DNA from: Piscicola geometra
Taxonomy: Eukaryota > Annelida > Clitellata > Hirudinida > Piscicolidae
Direction: 5' to 3'
Assembly (NCBI GenBank): GCA_943735955.1
Contig: OX030962.1
Span: 5,608,120 to 5,672,119 of the forward strand
DNA: 64,000 nt
Made by a program: the position numbers and the translations under genes. The notes beneath the pieces were generated by a model that searched no databases, was not told the DNA's origin, and saw only the letters and a list, made by a program, of their open reading frames with translations. Positions 14,521 to 36,370 of the stretch are shown here, one piece after another. Numbering within the stretch: position 1 is the first letter of the stretch; every line of letters begins with the position of its first letter.

Positions 14521-15486
14521 TTTGTGTTAGGAATTAGAAGTTTTATTAAATCTTATTAATTGCGTTTTAAAAATTATTTTCTAATAACGCCTCTTTATAA
14601 TGCGCCAAAGCACGCAACTGAGGCGCCACTCACACGAAATAAGTCGTGAAACATTGCATCTTACACACTAGGTAGGGGAGACCGGGGCAAGATGACTTAG
14701 TTAACGATTTTAGCCGTTTTTTATTTTATTTTTAAATAACAAAAACTTTTTTCTCCAGTACTGTTAGAACATTCATTTTTTGTAATATACACATTCACTT
14801 TCAAAAATAAATATAAGTATTGAATTATTTTTTTTCTCAAACTCTACTACATTTTCATTTTGTCCCAGCACGTTTAAATAAGCTCAGCTTAAAAGTTATA
14901 ACGTCACCGCGGAAAACAATCAAAGCTTCCAACTAAAACAAAAATAGTGATTTCAGCGTTTGCATAATATTATTCAACGAAAGAGAGGTAGGAGAGCCAG
15001 TTGTGTTCGTTTCATGCTCTTAACTAGTGAAAAAATGATGATATAAGACATGATGCGCCAGGCAAGATTACGAATATCTTAAATTTTAAGCTCTGCTGCA
15101 GAAATAGGTAACATATTTCGTTTGAAAAAAATACTTATTAGTAGTTTATTTAAATTACTCCCTGTAAACATTAATAGTTGTCAATTTAGTTGACTTCATA
15201 CATTCCAATAAAAACGACAATATGTAACTAAGCAGTACGGAGCGAGATGGTTGGGGACATACTTGTCATCACGACTCGTTTAAAAAAAATCAAACATAAA
15301 TATGATTATGATACTGGAGCTTTAGTGCTGCTTAAATATTAGTTAATTATTATAAATTAAAAACTTACCGCAAAGAATTTATGCTGTAAATTATATACAA
15401 TAACGGATGCCTAGATTTCATCTTATTTTCAGATTGGAGGTATTTTTATTGACACCAAAGTATTATAGAATGGATAAAAGTATGGA
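14521..15486. other. Intergenic, AT-rich, no gene seen
   Basis: Contains GGGGAGACCGGGGCAAGATG near 14676, a string of the kind seen at ends of some invertebrate transposons, but no matching inverted end or ORF was found. Otherwise featureless. Confidence 0.4.
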
Positions 15487-16303
15487 TGATTTGAAGATGT
15501 ATGCTTATTTACCTTGAAATAATACAATACAACGCAACGACGTGGCGTAAACCCGAACGAGCTTTAAGACCACTCGTTTATGAATATTCATGCCACTTAA
15601 TCTATTGATAAATAACAATAGGAATACTAAAAAATTTAATTTAAAAAATAAGAATAATTTTTAATAAGTAAATTAATAACAGTTTTGGTTCTAATTAATG
15701 AATTAATAAATGATAGAATTGTATAAAATATGTATCAAAAAAACTTATTAAAAAAATCTTTGAACAAAATAAATTATAAAATGCCTTTGTATTGCATCTC
15801 CATTGGTCATGAATTGGACAAATACATACATTGTAAGTTACTATTAGAAATCAATGTTTCTTTCATATTTCCCACGTTTGCTCCTTGGTTCATATTGAAT
15901 GAATTTAACAGAGACGGATTGAGGGGCCAAATAAATTGTTTCGCATTTTTCTTCTTGAATAAACAAAACGTTTGCGTTACAAATATTCCGTTGTTGAATT
16001 GATTTTGGAAATGTATTAAATTCTAAATGAATTAAATTAAATTCCTATTTATATTAAATGAACAAATAAAGCTTTTTTTTATTTAACAGAAACATTTTGA
16101 ATTAAATAAATAAAAGTAATACAATAATTATACAAAATTAAAAAAAAACGCTTCATGAATGTATAGTCATAATAATGATGGTCATGATGACGATAATAAA
16201 GGTCGTGATGATGATGATGATGGTCAGTTGGATATGAGCCTTAGAACATCTTCCATCATTTCGACCGTCACTTCTACGGAGGCTGCCTGTGATGAATGGA
16301 TGA
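15487..16303. repeat. Segmental duplication, unit B with about 520-bp insert
   Basis: SINE tail at 15490-15600 and the CCGTCACTTCTACGGAGGCTG block at 16261-16290 flank about 520 bp (15680-16200) absent from unit A. The insert holds a 90-codon frame (15730-16002) with no recognisable family. Confidence 0.7.
15490..15600 (-). mobile_element. SINE 3' part
   Basis: Minus-strand copy with GGTCTTAAAGCTCGTTCGGG, TTTACGCCACGTCGTTG and the TTGTATTGTATT tail. Confidence 0.7.
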
Positions 16304-16444
16304 ATGAACAAATTGATAATTGGAAAAAAATGAATGAATGCAAAATATAGATAGGGGATGAGAGAATAAATTCATGCATGGATTAAAAAATGCAATAGGT
16401 GTATAGATGTGCGACTTCAGCCCGAGAGATATTCAACCCACTCA

Positions 16445-16620
16445 TCCCACCTTTCCCCCCCCCGCATCCACCACCCAATCCATTTTTCCCCACATACACC
16501 ACCCAATCCATTCTTCCCCACATCCACCACCCAATCCTTTCTTCTCCACATACACCACCCAATCCATTCTTCGCCACATACACCACCCATTACACCCCAC
16601 ACAACCCTATCCACCCGCCC
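16445..16620. repeat. CACCCAATCCATTCTT minisatellite
   Basis: Several copies of a roughly 27-bp CACCACCCAATCCATTCTTC unit downstream of the last certain THOC1 exon. It makes the true 3' end of that gene hard to place. Confidence 0.75.
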
Positions 16621-16655
16621 CTCCATCCCACCAATTCGACCAACCAACCAATCAC

Positions 16656-25712
<9,057 letters not shown>

Positions 25713-26455
25713 TTTAAAATTATTTTACAAAATTAATTGAACGATAATTAAAACAATGACACCACAAAAAATATTGACAAGGAAATGAATGAATAAAATG
25801 ATTTATCAAAACTAGGAAAATAGTTTCATTTTTAAATATATAAATAAAATATTATTTATATTGATTATAAATTTGAAGTCCTAATTGAGTGTTTTATAAA
25901 TAGAAATCCGAAAAGTACAGCAGTTTTCCAATTAAAAGCAAAATTAAATATAATTTTCGTCACAATCTAATTAATATTACTTAAAATACTTTATTGATTT
26001 ATTATTTAGACCTTTTTAAGTTTCTAATTACTTTCATTTTTATATAAATAAAATCTATCATTTTTAAATATTTATAATAAATAAAATATTGTACGGTTCT
26101 TGAATAATTGTAATCATGGCTGGAATCAAAGGTGAACCAAACATAATTGAAAACTCACTATAAATATTAATTTCTTGTCTTATAAGTACTCCCAAATTGA
26201 AAAGCAGTTCATCTATTTATACCAACCACTCCTGTGTGTGATGCATCATCTAACATGTGATTACTTCATCATAATGATCATCATTGTAGACATGCATTTA
26301 ATTAGACTTTACATATGCAGCACTGAGGTTCTCATGGAAACAATGACACTTCAAAAATACTTTCAGTGAATAAATTTTAACATTTCTTTTATTGGTTGTT
26401 AATTTATAATTTTATTTTTTCCCCCACCAACTTTCATTCAATCTGGGCATTCCTA
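25713..26455. other. Divergent spacer THOC1 / LEPROT-like
   Basis: AT-rich, with poly-T and TAAATA runs. Holds an ATG exon-like string at 26116-26131 (reads MAGIK, then GTGAAC) discussed separately. Confidence 0.5.
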
Positions 26456-27865
26456 ATGGCTCTTCTAGCGTGAGTAAAACATTAAAAATATTTATTTTAA
26501 ATACCACGAATGCGCTTATTAAAAAAAATAAAGAATTATATTTTTGATAGATTTTGATCAGTTAAACAAGTTTTTTTTAGTATTTTTACTGTAAATTACT
26601 TTTCTATCTGTTCTACAAGCCTTCAATCATTCAATCATTCTATTCACATCACCATCTCACCCACCACCATTCAACACACATCACCATTCCACCTTCTCTA
26701 CCCTCACCACCCATTCCAACCACACCATCCATCTTCACCACTCCACCATCTCACTCTGTCCACCCACACCTCACCCACACCATCTTCACCACCCATCCAG
26801 TCTTGTGGCTCTGGCTTTTTTGGCGTCTGCTGGTGTGACCTTCCTGATTCTGGGGTGTGCTCTACCACAGTACAAGTGAGCATCAACCCTTGCTCAATAT
26901 CAATCATTAATATCGATTTAATGCACAAAATAGTTTATGATAATTCAGACTTTTGCCCACGTTAACACTATTTGTATCACACTAACACTTCTCCAAACCC
27001 ACTTTCCCTACATCCAACCCAATTCTACAGACCACTTCATCCAACCCCATTCAACTGATCACTTCATCCAACCCTACAATCATAATTTCCACCCAACAAC
27101 TATCACCACATTCAAACCCATTCACATTCCCATTCACACCCCCATTCACATCCCCCATTCACACCCCCCATTCACACCCCCATTCACATTCCCCATTCTC
27201 ACATCCCCCACACCAAAACCACCCAGTGAATGGTGGCTGATGTTCGTGCTCATCTTCTACTTCATCTGTCCCATTCCCTACCTCATCTACTGCCGCTTCT
27301 CCGAGGCCGTCGAGTCGAGCAGTGCCCTCCTGGAGATCGCCATCTTTGTCACCGCGTGTGTCATCGTCTCGGCCTTTGGCCTGCCCATCGTCCTAGCCCA
27401 TAAGGCTATTGTTCGTGGGCGGTGCTTGGGGTTGGCGAGATGCTTGTTATCAGGCCATATCGGTGTTGTCTGTTGGATTGTGGAGGAGGGGGGTTGGTTG
27501 AATTGTGGATGGGTAGAAGAGGGGTTGTTGTTAGGAAGTTGTGGTCATTGTGGTGTTGGTTGGATTTTAGATGGGATGAGAGGGGGGTTTTTGGGTTTTG
27601 GAGGTGTTGTTGGTTGGATTGTGGGTGGAGAAGCAAGGTGGTTTTTAAAGGGGGTAGAAGTGGTGGTTTTGGTTGATCACTATCATCATAATCATCATCT
27701 CCACCACCATCATCACCACCACCATCGTTATCATAACGACCACAGGTGCAGTGGGGCGCGATGGGCTTGGTTTTGGCGGGAAACGTCATAGTCTTCTTCA
27801 CCATCTTCCTCTTCTTCGTCCTCTTCGCGAAGGAAGACTCATTCGAATACTCGAACGCCTGGTAG
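26456..27865 (+). CDS. LEPROTL1: LEPROT/Vps55 family membrane protein
   Basis: Small endosomal four-helix protein that acts in late-endosome to vacuole/lysosome sorting and limits cell-surface receptor levels. Exons 26456-26469, 26801-26875, 27227-27410 and 27746-27865 give 130 aa, against 131 in vertebrates. Helices in order: LVALAFLASAGVTFLILGCA, WWLMFVLIFYFICPIPYLIY, a block ending CVIVSAFGLPIVLAH, and WGAMGLVLAGNVIVFFTIFL. The C-terminus FEYSNAW matches the family ending in W. The 14-nt first exon (MALLA, donor GTGAGT) is the in-phase start; an upstream MAGIK exon looks more like vertebrate paralogues but is out of phase. LEPROT versus LEPROTL1 is not resolved. Confidence 0.9.
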
Positions 27866-27884
27866 ATCGAAAATGGTGCGAAAG

Positions 27885-28128
<244 letters not shown>

Positions 28129-29319
28129 TAGACTGAAAATTCTTTCATTTCATTTTTAGTTATCTATCATTCACAATGGTTTCGAAGGTAACTTTTCTCT
28201 TTCCACCATCTCCCAAATTATTGCATATAAAATATCTTGCATACGTACTCTTGCGGAATGCAATCTCTTCCAATAATAGCTGCTCTCACTTTTCAATATT
28301 AATTTTTAATGTTTGAGATTTATTTTTCCTAATTAATTTAGTTTAATATATATTAAAATTATTTGTTAATGACAAAATCGTGCGCTTATGATGATATTAT
28401 TAAGCCCTCCAATTAACTACATTGTTTGCATGTATAAATCACACTAATTAATACAAGCACGCTGTCAACATATTAATAATAATAATAATATTCTTATTAT
28501 TATTCGATTTTTATTAATGTTATTGTTAATGATTTATTGATTCATTCATTTATTATTAACCCTCAATAATTACTTCATTATATTTGTTATTACAATCGAT
28601 TATTTCATGTGGATAACTTTATTTATATACTACTAATATAATTTACCTATATGCTACCGAAACTTAAGCCAATGCATAAATACAGATGCACACTTCACCT
28701 ATTTCTACTTGTTGATTCAATTTCTATTAGCTTCACTCCATGTGGTAGTGAGGATGATGAGGATGATGGAAATGATGATGATAATGATGATGATGATGAT
28801 AATGATAAGTGATGTGAGATGTTTAAAGTTACTTTAATCGAGACTATGCATGAAGAGGGAAATGAATCTGTAAAGAAGTTATATGAAAAATGTGAAAGTT
28901 GTTGTGCATTTAAGTATAAGTTTGTATTGGTTGCTTGTTTGTGTGTAATACTTTTCTTCTACCTTCTCTAAATGACTAAATTGCTTACTATGCGATTTTT
29001 AAAAACTGTTATTAAATGTTAACGTACTTTTTAAATCATTATTGTCTATTAAAGATGCTCTTATTTATCGGTAAATGAATGATTTGTTCATAGATATCCT
29101 TTGTTCTGTAGTTAGAGTTTATTACAAAAAAGATTTATTATTATTTTAAAAAGTTGAATAAAACGATAGCTGATTTGATTGAATAGAAATAATATAGTTT
29201 AATAAAACTCTTAGGGTTTAACAAATAGGGATTTTAAAGTTTAAAAATTTCATTTTTACTTTTAAAAATTTCTTACCATCTTTCTTACGTGTCGTTTTCC
29301 GTTCCTGCGTTTGTCCGTC
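28129..29319. other. Intergenic LEPROT-like / TMED
   Basis: AT-rich, with a (GAT)n cluster at 28753-28805. No gene seen. Confidence 0.6.
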
Positions 29320-31326
29320 ATGAATTCTATAACTTTTTCGTTCACAGTGTTTTCTATACTAGTTTTATCAGAAGGACTATACTTTCACATCGGTGAAACT
29401 CAAAAAAAATGTTTCATAGAAGACATCCCAGATGACACAATCGTCGTGGGTAAGACCGTTTATTTTTTAAATATGAATATTATAATTAATTATTTTTTAA
29501 TGTTAAATTATTTATGTTAAATTTCAAAAAAATTCATGATTATAGTATCACTTCTACCATTTTTAATCATATACTAAAATGACATCTGCTCAAGAAAAAC
29601 TTTCCATTAAGTTAACCCTAAAATTCAAAATTATACACTCAAAATTTAATTGCATTTCTGTCACAGGAAAATACAAGGTGGAGATTTTTGAACCGAACAC
29701 CCAAAAGTACATCCCTTCTGTGCCTGGTCTGGGCATGCATGTGGACGTCAGGGACCCGGAGGAGAAAACCATGCTTTCTAGGGTTGCAAATTAAATATGA
29801 ATTATATGATATTTATATTAAATTGATTTTTAATGTATTCTTTTTTACTTTCCTATAATAAATATTCATAAAAAACTTCCAAATTAATTGTAAAAAATCA
29901 AAAACATTTCTATGCATCTTCTTGTTGCAGACGTACGCGTCAGAGGGTCGTTTCTCATTCACGTCTCACATGGCAGGCGAACATCTACTCTGTCTCTACG
30001 CCAACTCCACTGCTTGGTTCGGTGGCTCCCAACAATTGGTGGGTTGCACAAACTTTCAATTTAGTTTTTAATTAAGTTTTTTTAATGATTTATTAATTTA
30101 TAAATATTCTCTATTTTATAATTTCATAAATTTAATTTCTTATCCAACCACCCATATCATCTTCTTTTACAAAAACACATTACCCACAAAATAACTCCAT
30201 GGCATTATTCTTAAAAGAGCTTGCATGTACACTCACACACACCCCCCCCTCCCCCACAAACACACACACACACAAAAATCCCCCACAAATACACATACAC
30301 ACACAGAAACCCCCCCCTCTCCCGCAAAAACACGTACACACACAACCACCCCCTCCCCACAAACACACACACACACACACGTACAGAGGGTGCACCTAAG
30401 CATCCGCGTGGGTGAGCAGGCAAACGACTACCAGGAGATCGCCTCGAAGGATAAGTTGACGGAGCTGCAGTTGCGTGTGAGGCAGTTGCTGGACCAGGTG
30501 GAGATGATTTCGAAGGAGCAGAATTACCAAAGGGTTTGTTGTTTGTTGTTTGTTGGTTTTTTGTTGGTTGGTTGTTGCTTGTTTGTTGTTAGTTGGTTGT
30601 TGCTTGTTTGTTGTTAGTTGGTTGTTGTTGGTTGTGGATTTTTGTTACTTTTTGATGGGATGAAGTAAGGGTTTGATTGGTTGTTGTTGGTTGTGGATGG
30701 GTGAAGTTAGGGATTAGTTGGTTGTATATGGAGGGCAGTAAGTGTTGGTTGTTGTGGATGGATGAAGTGCAGTAGGTATTACCAAAGGGTTGGTTGATGT
30801 GCTTCTAGTCGTTTTATAACTTAAACATATACACATACAATGTTCGTATCACATGCACCTACAAAACAACAAGTACACGCAATCCAAGAAATGTTCACAT
30901 ACACAAACGAATTCACAAACACACACACAAACAAACACACACACAAACAAACACACATACAAACCAACACACACACAAACAAACACACACACAAACCAAC
31001 ACACATACAAACCAACATACACACAAACAAACACACACACAAACAAACACACATACAGTATCGTGAGGAGAGATTCAGGGAGACAAGTGAGAGTACTAAC
31101 CAGAGGGTCTTCTGGTGGGCGATAGCTCAGGTATGTTTGTGTGTGTATGTTTATGTGTGTGCGTGTGTCTGTTTGTGAGTGATTGTGTGTGTATGTATGT
31201 ATTTATGTATGTGTGTTTGTGTGCATGATGTTATTCACACATCCTTAGCTGGCGATTCTGATTCTGACTGGAGTGTGGCAGATGAGGCATTTGAAGAGCT
31301 TCTTTGAGGCCAAGAAGCTGGTGTGA
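29320..31326 (+). CDS. TMED9: p24/TMED cargo receptor, alpha subfamily
   Basis: Single-pass receptor of early secretory vesicles (COPII and COPI). Six exons, 29320-29449, 29667-29782, 29931-30038, 30387-30533, 31059-31130 and 31249-31326, give 216 aa in frame. Signal peptide [19 protein letters not shown], then GOLD domain with [35 protein letters not shown] and [17 protein letters not shown]; a coiled coil around [38 protein letters not shown]; membrane helix [10 protein letters not shown]; and the cytosolic tail [12 protein letters not shown] with FF and dilysine sorting signals. The TMED4/TMED9/TMED11 group shares these motifs, so orthology within it is open. Introns 3 and 4 end in CA-rich tracts that form the acceptors. 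Confidence 0.96.
30237..30386. repeat. CA/CCCC-rich tract
   Basis: ACACACAC alternating with CCCCC runs up to the acceptor of TMED exon 4 (CGTACAG). Confidence 0.85.
30535..30760. repeat. GTTGGTTGTTG tandem repeat
   Basis: Starts at the TMED exon-4 donor (GTTTGTTG) and runs for about 200 bp with 20-30 bp higher-order periodicity. Confidence 0.7.
30905..31058. repeat. ACACACAAACAA minisatellite
   Basis: Twelve-base units to the ACATACAG acceptor of TMED exon 5. Confidence 0.9.
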
Positions 31327-31507
31327 GAGGTGCTGATGGTAGTAGTGGTGGTTGTAATAGAAGTAGTCGTAGTGGTTGTGATAGTTGTAGTAGTCGTGGT
31401 AGGGGGTTTTTTTATAGTAATGGTGGTGATGGTTGTAATAGTAGTAGTGGTATTCATTGTTGTAGTTATAGTAGTGGTGGTGGTTTCTTAGTAGTCCTAT
31501 TAGAGAT

Positions 31508-31514
31508 AGTGGTT

Positions 31515-31588
<74 letters not shown>

Positions 31589-31670
31589 TGTAGTAGCAGT
31601 AGTAGTAGTAGTAGTAGAAGTAGTAGTAGTAGTAGTAGCAGCAGCAGTAGTTGTGGTAGTAGTAGTAGTG
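31508..31670. repeat. (TAG)n microsatellite
   Basis: Long TAG array about 180 bp downstream of the TMED stop, preceded by degenerate GTAGTGGTGG triplets. Confidence 0.9.
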
Positions 31671-32630
31671 GTTCAGCTAGGTTGGTTCCAAAGAGTTTCT
31701 TCTAGCGTGAAATTCCTTCCGTATTAATCCTATTTAACCCTTTATGCATGGATGCATGAGTGAGTGAATGGTCATCATTATTTATTGACGTGTGAATGCT
31801 GCTGATGATGATGATGATGAATGCATTTCTAATGATGGCTACCCAGCGCCATTACTCCGAAGCCTAGTAATCAAATTGTACTTATTCATTTGTAGAGAAA
31901 CTTATTATAATTATTAAAATGGTTTTTATTTGTTATTAATTAATTCTATAGGATGGGAAATTAAGTGTTGGTTATTGTAAAGATATTAGTAATCCAATAA
32001 TTGTATATAATATAATTTGATTAATTAATAATTATAAATAAATAATATTAAGGCCAATTCAATTACAATTTGATTTTTTTACTTATTTTTTCTTTATTCT
32101 AATAGGTTTTGTTTGATTTATTGAAAAAAAGATCTTAGAATAAAATATAAAAATAAATCTCTACTTTGAATAAACAAAAAATAAATGAAATCCTGGGTTA
32201 AATGAAGATACACTTTATTAATAGGAACAGTGGAGATCAAGAGCGCTTAACTGACAATTTCGTGATTTTTATTCACCGTAGTCTAAATTATCTAGCGTCA
32301 TAAGCAGCAGACGAATAAAGTCTTCGAATTTGCATATGATTAAATATTCATCAGAATTTAAATACGCGTTTATAAATATATTAATGAAAAGCAATCTACC
32401 GTAATTTAAATCATTCGAAAGTGGATAAAAAGAACTTGCAAAGCAGGCATGATTTTGAAGGAAAGCAACAGACGAGAAAATAGAAACAATTCAACTGACG
32501 CCTTAAACCAGTCTCAAATACAAAAACCATATACATACATACATACACACACAAATACAAAAACCATATACATACATACATACACACACAAATACATACA
32601 CACACAAATACATACACACATACAAACACA
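31671..32630. other. Convergent spacer TMED / ANKLE1-like
   Basis: AT-rich; CATACATACACACACAAATA repeats at 32535-32625 lie just past the ANKLE1-like stop. No gene seen. Confidence 0.6.
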
Positions 32631-35451
32631 TCAAGGCACATCAACATGCCGAATCTGCCTCTCTCCCTCGTGTAGCAATATATTGAAGGCTTTCCAAAGT
32701 AGCCAACAGCCCAGCTTCCTGACCTCCTTTGCCGCCCAGTTCGATGCGGTGCCGTGCAGTTGGCCTCTGCATGCGTTTGTGAGGTTGGAGAGGCCTGCGC
32801 GGTGGTGGTTGGTGGTTGCTTGCTTTGTGGTGGTGAAGTAGGTCGGTGGAGTGGGTCGGGGGTGTGGTTGGTTAGGACGAGGTGGATTGAATGGTTGGGC
32901 GGTGAAGTTGTTTGTTTGGGTTGCTGAATTGGTGCATGGGTGATGATTAACCAATCGGGTGGTGGATGTTGCAATGCAACATTGTTGCATAGTTAGTGGA
33001 ACTTTTGTGCTTGGATATTTAGTGAGTGTGGTATGAGTCATTTGATTTTTCGGAGTTTATCTTTAAATTGTGAATAGGGTAGTAAATTAAAATATGGAAG
33101 AAAACCCTTCCATAACCACGACTTCCATAACACAACTACCACCACGACTTCCATAACACAACTACCACCACGACTTCCATAACGCAACTACCACCACTCA
33201 CCTATAGCCTCAATCATACACGCCTCTCTGGTGAGCGCCTCGATGGAAATGGCGTTCTGAAAGACATTCAACGAGACGACGCCGAGATCCGCCTGCCAAA
33301 TCTCGAGAATCGTCGTTACCTTCGAGCTGTAGGCGCCTGGCGGCCTAACGCCTCCATTGACTTTTCCCGGAGTTTTTGGAGTTCCAACGAGCTTCTTGGC
33401 ACTTTTGCCGGGCGTTGCGGTGGCTTTGAGAAGTCTGCAGCGTTTCAGGGCGGCTTCATTGAAGTGCTCAAAGGGTCGATTCTTTTGGCCCTTTCCCACG
33501 TAGAAGATCGACTTTACGAAGTAGAAGAAGCCTTTGCGACGACCTGATGTGATGGAGGTGGTGGTGGTGGTGTTCTTTTGGTGTGATAGTAGTGGTGGTG
33601 TTCTTTTGGTGTGATAGTAGTGGTTGTGTTCTTTTGGTGTGATAGTAGTGGTTGTGTTCTTTTGGTGTGATAGTAGTGGTTGTGTTCTTTTGGTGTGATA
33701 GTAGTGGTTGTGATGATGTCGATTTGGTGTGATGGTGGTAGTGGTTGTCGTTTTGGTGTGATAGAAGTGGTTGTTTTCTTTTGGTGTGATAGTGTAGATG
33801 TGCTTTACATGTCTATTGGAGGTACCTTAGCGTAGAAGATGTACAAAAACGCATCAAGAACCATCAAGAAACCCTCAAAAACCTCTCAAAAAACGCCACA
33901 AAAAGCCTAAAAAAACTCCTCAAAAAGCCTCATAAAACGCCACAAAAAGCCTCATAAAACTCCTCACCAATCTTGCGGACTCTGGCAGGCAGGTTCAGAC
34001 TGATGCGAGGGTCGATGAGGAGGTAGTTGAAGAAGTTCTTGCGACGTTTGACGCTCGAGTGGCTGGGTACCGTGAACGCCGTTGACATGCATTCCTGCAG
34101 TAGTGGTTGTTGATGGTTGCTGAGGTTGTTGTAGTTGCTGTTGATGTTGTGGTCGATTTTTTTGTGGTTGATGTTTTTGTAGTTGTGATGGTTGATGTTG
34201 TGGTAGTTCTGGTTGGTGAGCTGACCTGGTGATGATTATGATGATGATTGTGGTGGTGTTAATGATGATGATGTTTGTGGTGGTGATGATGATGATAGCA
34301 CCTCCAGCTGATCGAGTATGGTCTGGTTGAGGTTGGGGTCGTCGTTGTCATCAAACATCATCCTCACCATCTCCATTGTGGGCTCTGTTGCCATGATGAA
34401 GATGATGATGATGACGACGATAATGATGATGATAATGTCGATGATAATGACGATAAAAATATTTATATATACATAAAAAAATTATTATTGTTCATATTAT
34501 TCATTTTCATCTCACCGAAATAATCTTTCAATGTTTTTTTCAACACAGGCTTTTTGGCGCTTGCTGTTTTAGTATTTATCTTCTTCTCACCACCACCACC
34601 ACTACCACCACCGCCATCACCACCACCACCACCACCACTACCACCGCCATCACCACCACCACCACCACTACTACTATCAACACCACTTTCAAACGCCCCC
34701 TTGGCTCTCATTAGCAACAACTTGGCTAGCTTGCACTGTAGCATAGACCTCCCCATGCTACTGACCACACCCACTGTGGTACCAAACTCTTCTAACCTTG
34801 ACCTGGTTTAGTTAATTGAATGCTTAGTGATTAGGATTAATTAAGTGATTGGGTGATTAGAATTAATTAATTATTATGATGATTATTACTAAGTGATTAG
34901 TCATCAAAATCATCTAATTATCTTCAAAATTAGTCTCATAGTTAAAAAATTAGTATGTAAATAGGTTAAATATACAATAAACTGACCTCAATTCCTCATT
35001 TTTCATTCGCTGGACCTCTCCCAAGATGTCATTAAAGGACCAACCAGAGAAGAGTTTAACATCACTAAATACTGATGTTTTGACAATAATTTTATTATTA
35101 TTAGCATTCTTATCATTAATCTTTTCCTTTTTATTTTTAATCTTATCATCAACAAAATCATCATCATCATCATGATTAGCATCATTATCATCATCACAGG
35201 TGAGGTATGTCATAGTAGAGGCACAGAAAGCTGTGTCATGGGTGTTGGTGGGCGTAATTCTTGATTCTGTGTCGTTGTTTTTGTTGTTGTAGCTATCGTT
35301 TTTGTTGTATTTGTTGGTGTTGTTGATGCTATCGAAATATCTGCTATTTATAGGTTTAGTTGTGGTTTTACTGATAGTTTTAGTAACATTATTATTGTTG
35401 TTGTTGTTGTTAATATTAGTATTAGTAGTAGTAGTAGTAGTAGTAGTAGGT

Positions 35452-35536
<85 letters not shown>

Positions 35537-35658
35537 CAAGCGACAACTGAACTCTAGAACGCAGACGTAAAGATGCTTCAGCCTTCCTCAAGTTCTCAGG
35601 ACTGAAGTACAAACCCCTATTGTTATTATTAGTGTTGTTGCTGTTATTGGGAGTAGTC

Positions 35659-35708
<50 letters not shown>

Positions 35709-36315
35709 TTTTAAATGAGTGATTTTACCATCACTATCAGCACTACCAGGAAGAATAGTTTTATCATCATCAACATCATATTGATTATTTTCCAAAGAGC
35801 ATTTACTGAATGCTTCAGAGAAATCATCATCATAACCATCTTTTGTGAGCAGCGATGATAATGATGTTATAAAGGCATTATTAACAGCATCATCACCAGC
35901 ACCACCACCACTACTACTACTACTACAGCTACTAAGATACTGATTAAAATACTTGAAATAATCATTATCATCAACTCTGGTGTAGTAGTTGTTGTTGCTT
36001 CCATCACTTCCTGAAAAATCATCATCATCATCATCATAGCTTACTGACTCAGTGAGTGAAAAGTCATCATCTGTATAAACAACCCTCTCATTCAACCTGT
36101 TATTCCTCCTTTTTCTCCTCCCATCATCATCATCACCATCATTATTAAACTTTCTAATATTCTTTTCTTTTTTATTACTTTTATTGTTATTATTATAATT
36201 ATTATTATAATTATTATTGTTATTTCCAGACGATTTCATATCCTTGAAGCAGCATGTGGCCTTGTTGTGAGGCGTGATGTTGGGACTGACTCTATACAGA
36301 TCTGATGATGATGAC

Positions 36316-36370
<55 letters not shown>

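Noticed and set aside
14676..15275. DNA transposon beginning GGGGCAAGATG
   Set aside because: No inverted partner end, target duplication or transposase trace could be found.
15730..16002. 90-codon plus-strand frame in the duplicated segment
   Set aside because: No homology recognised, no splice context; kept only as part of the insert description.
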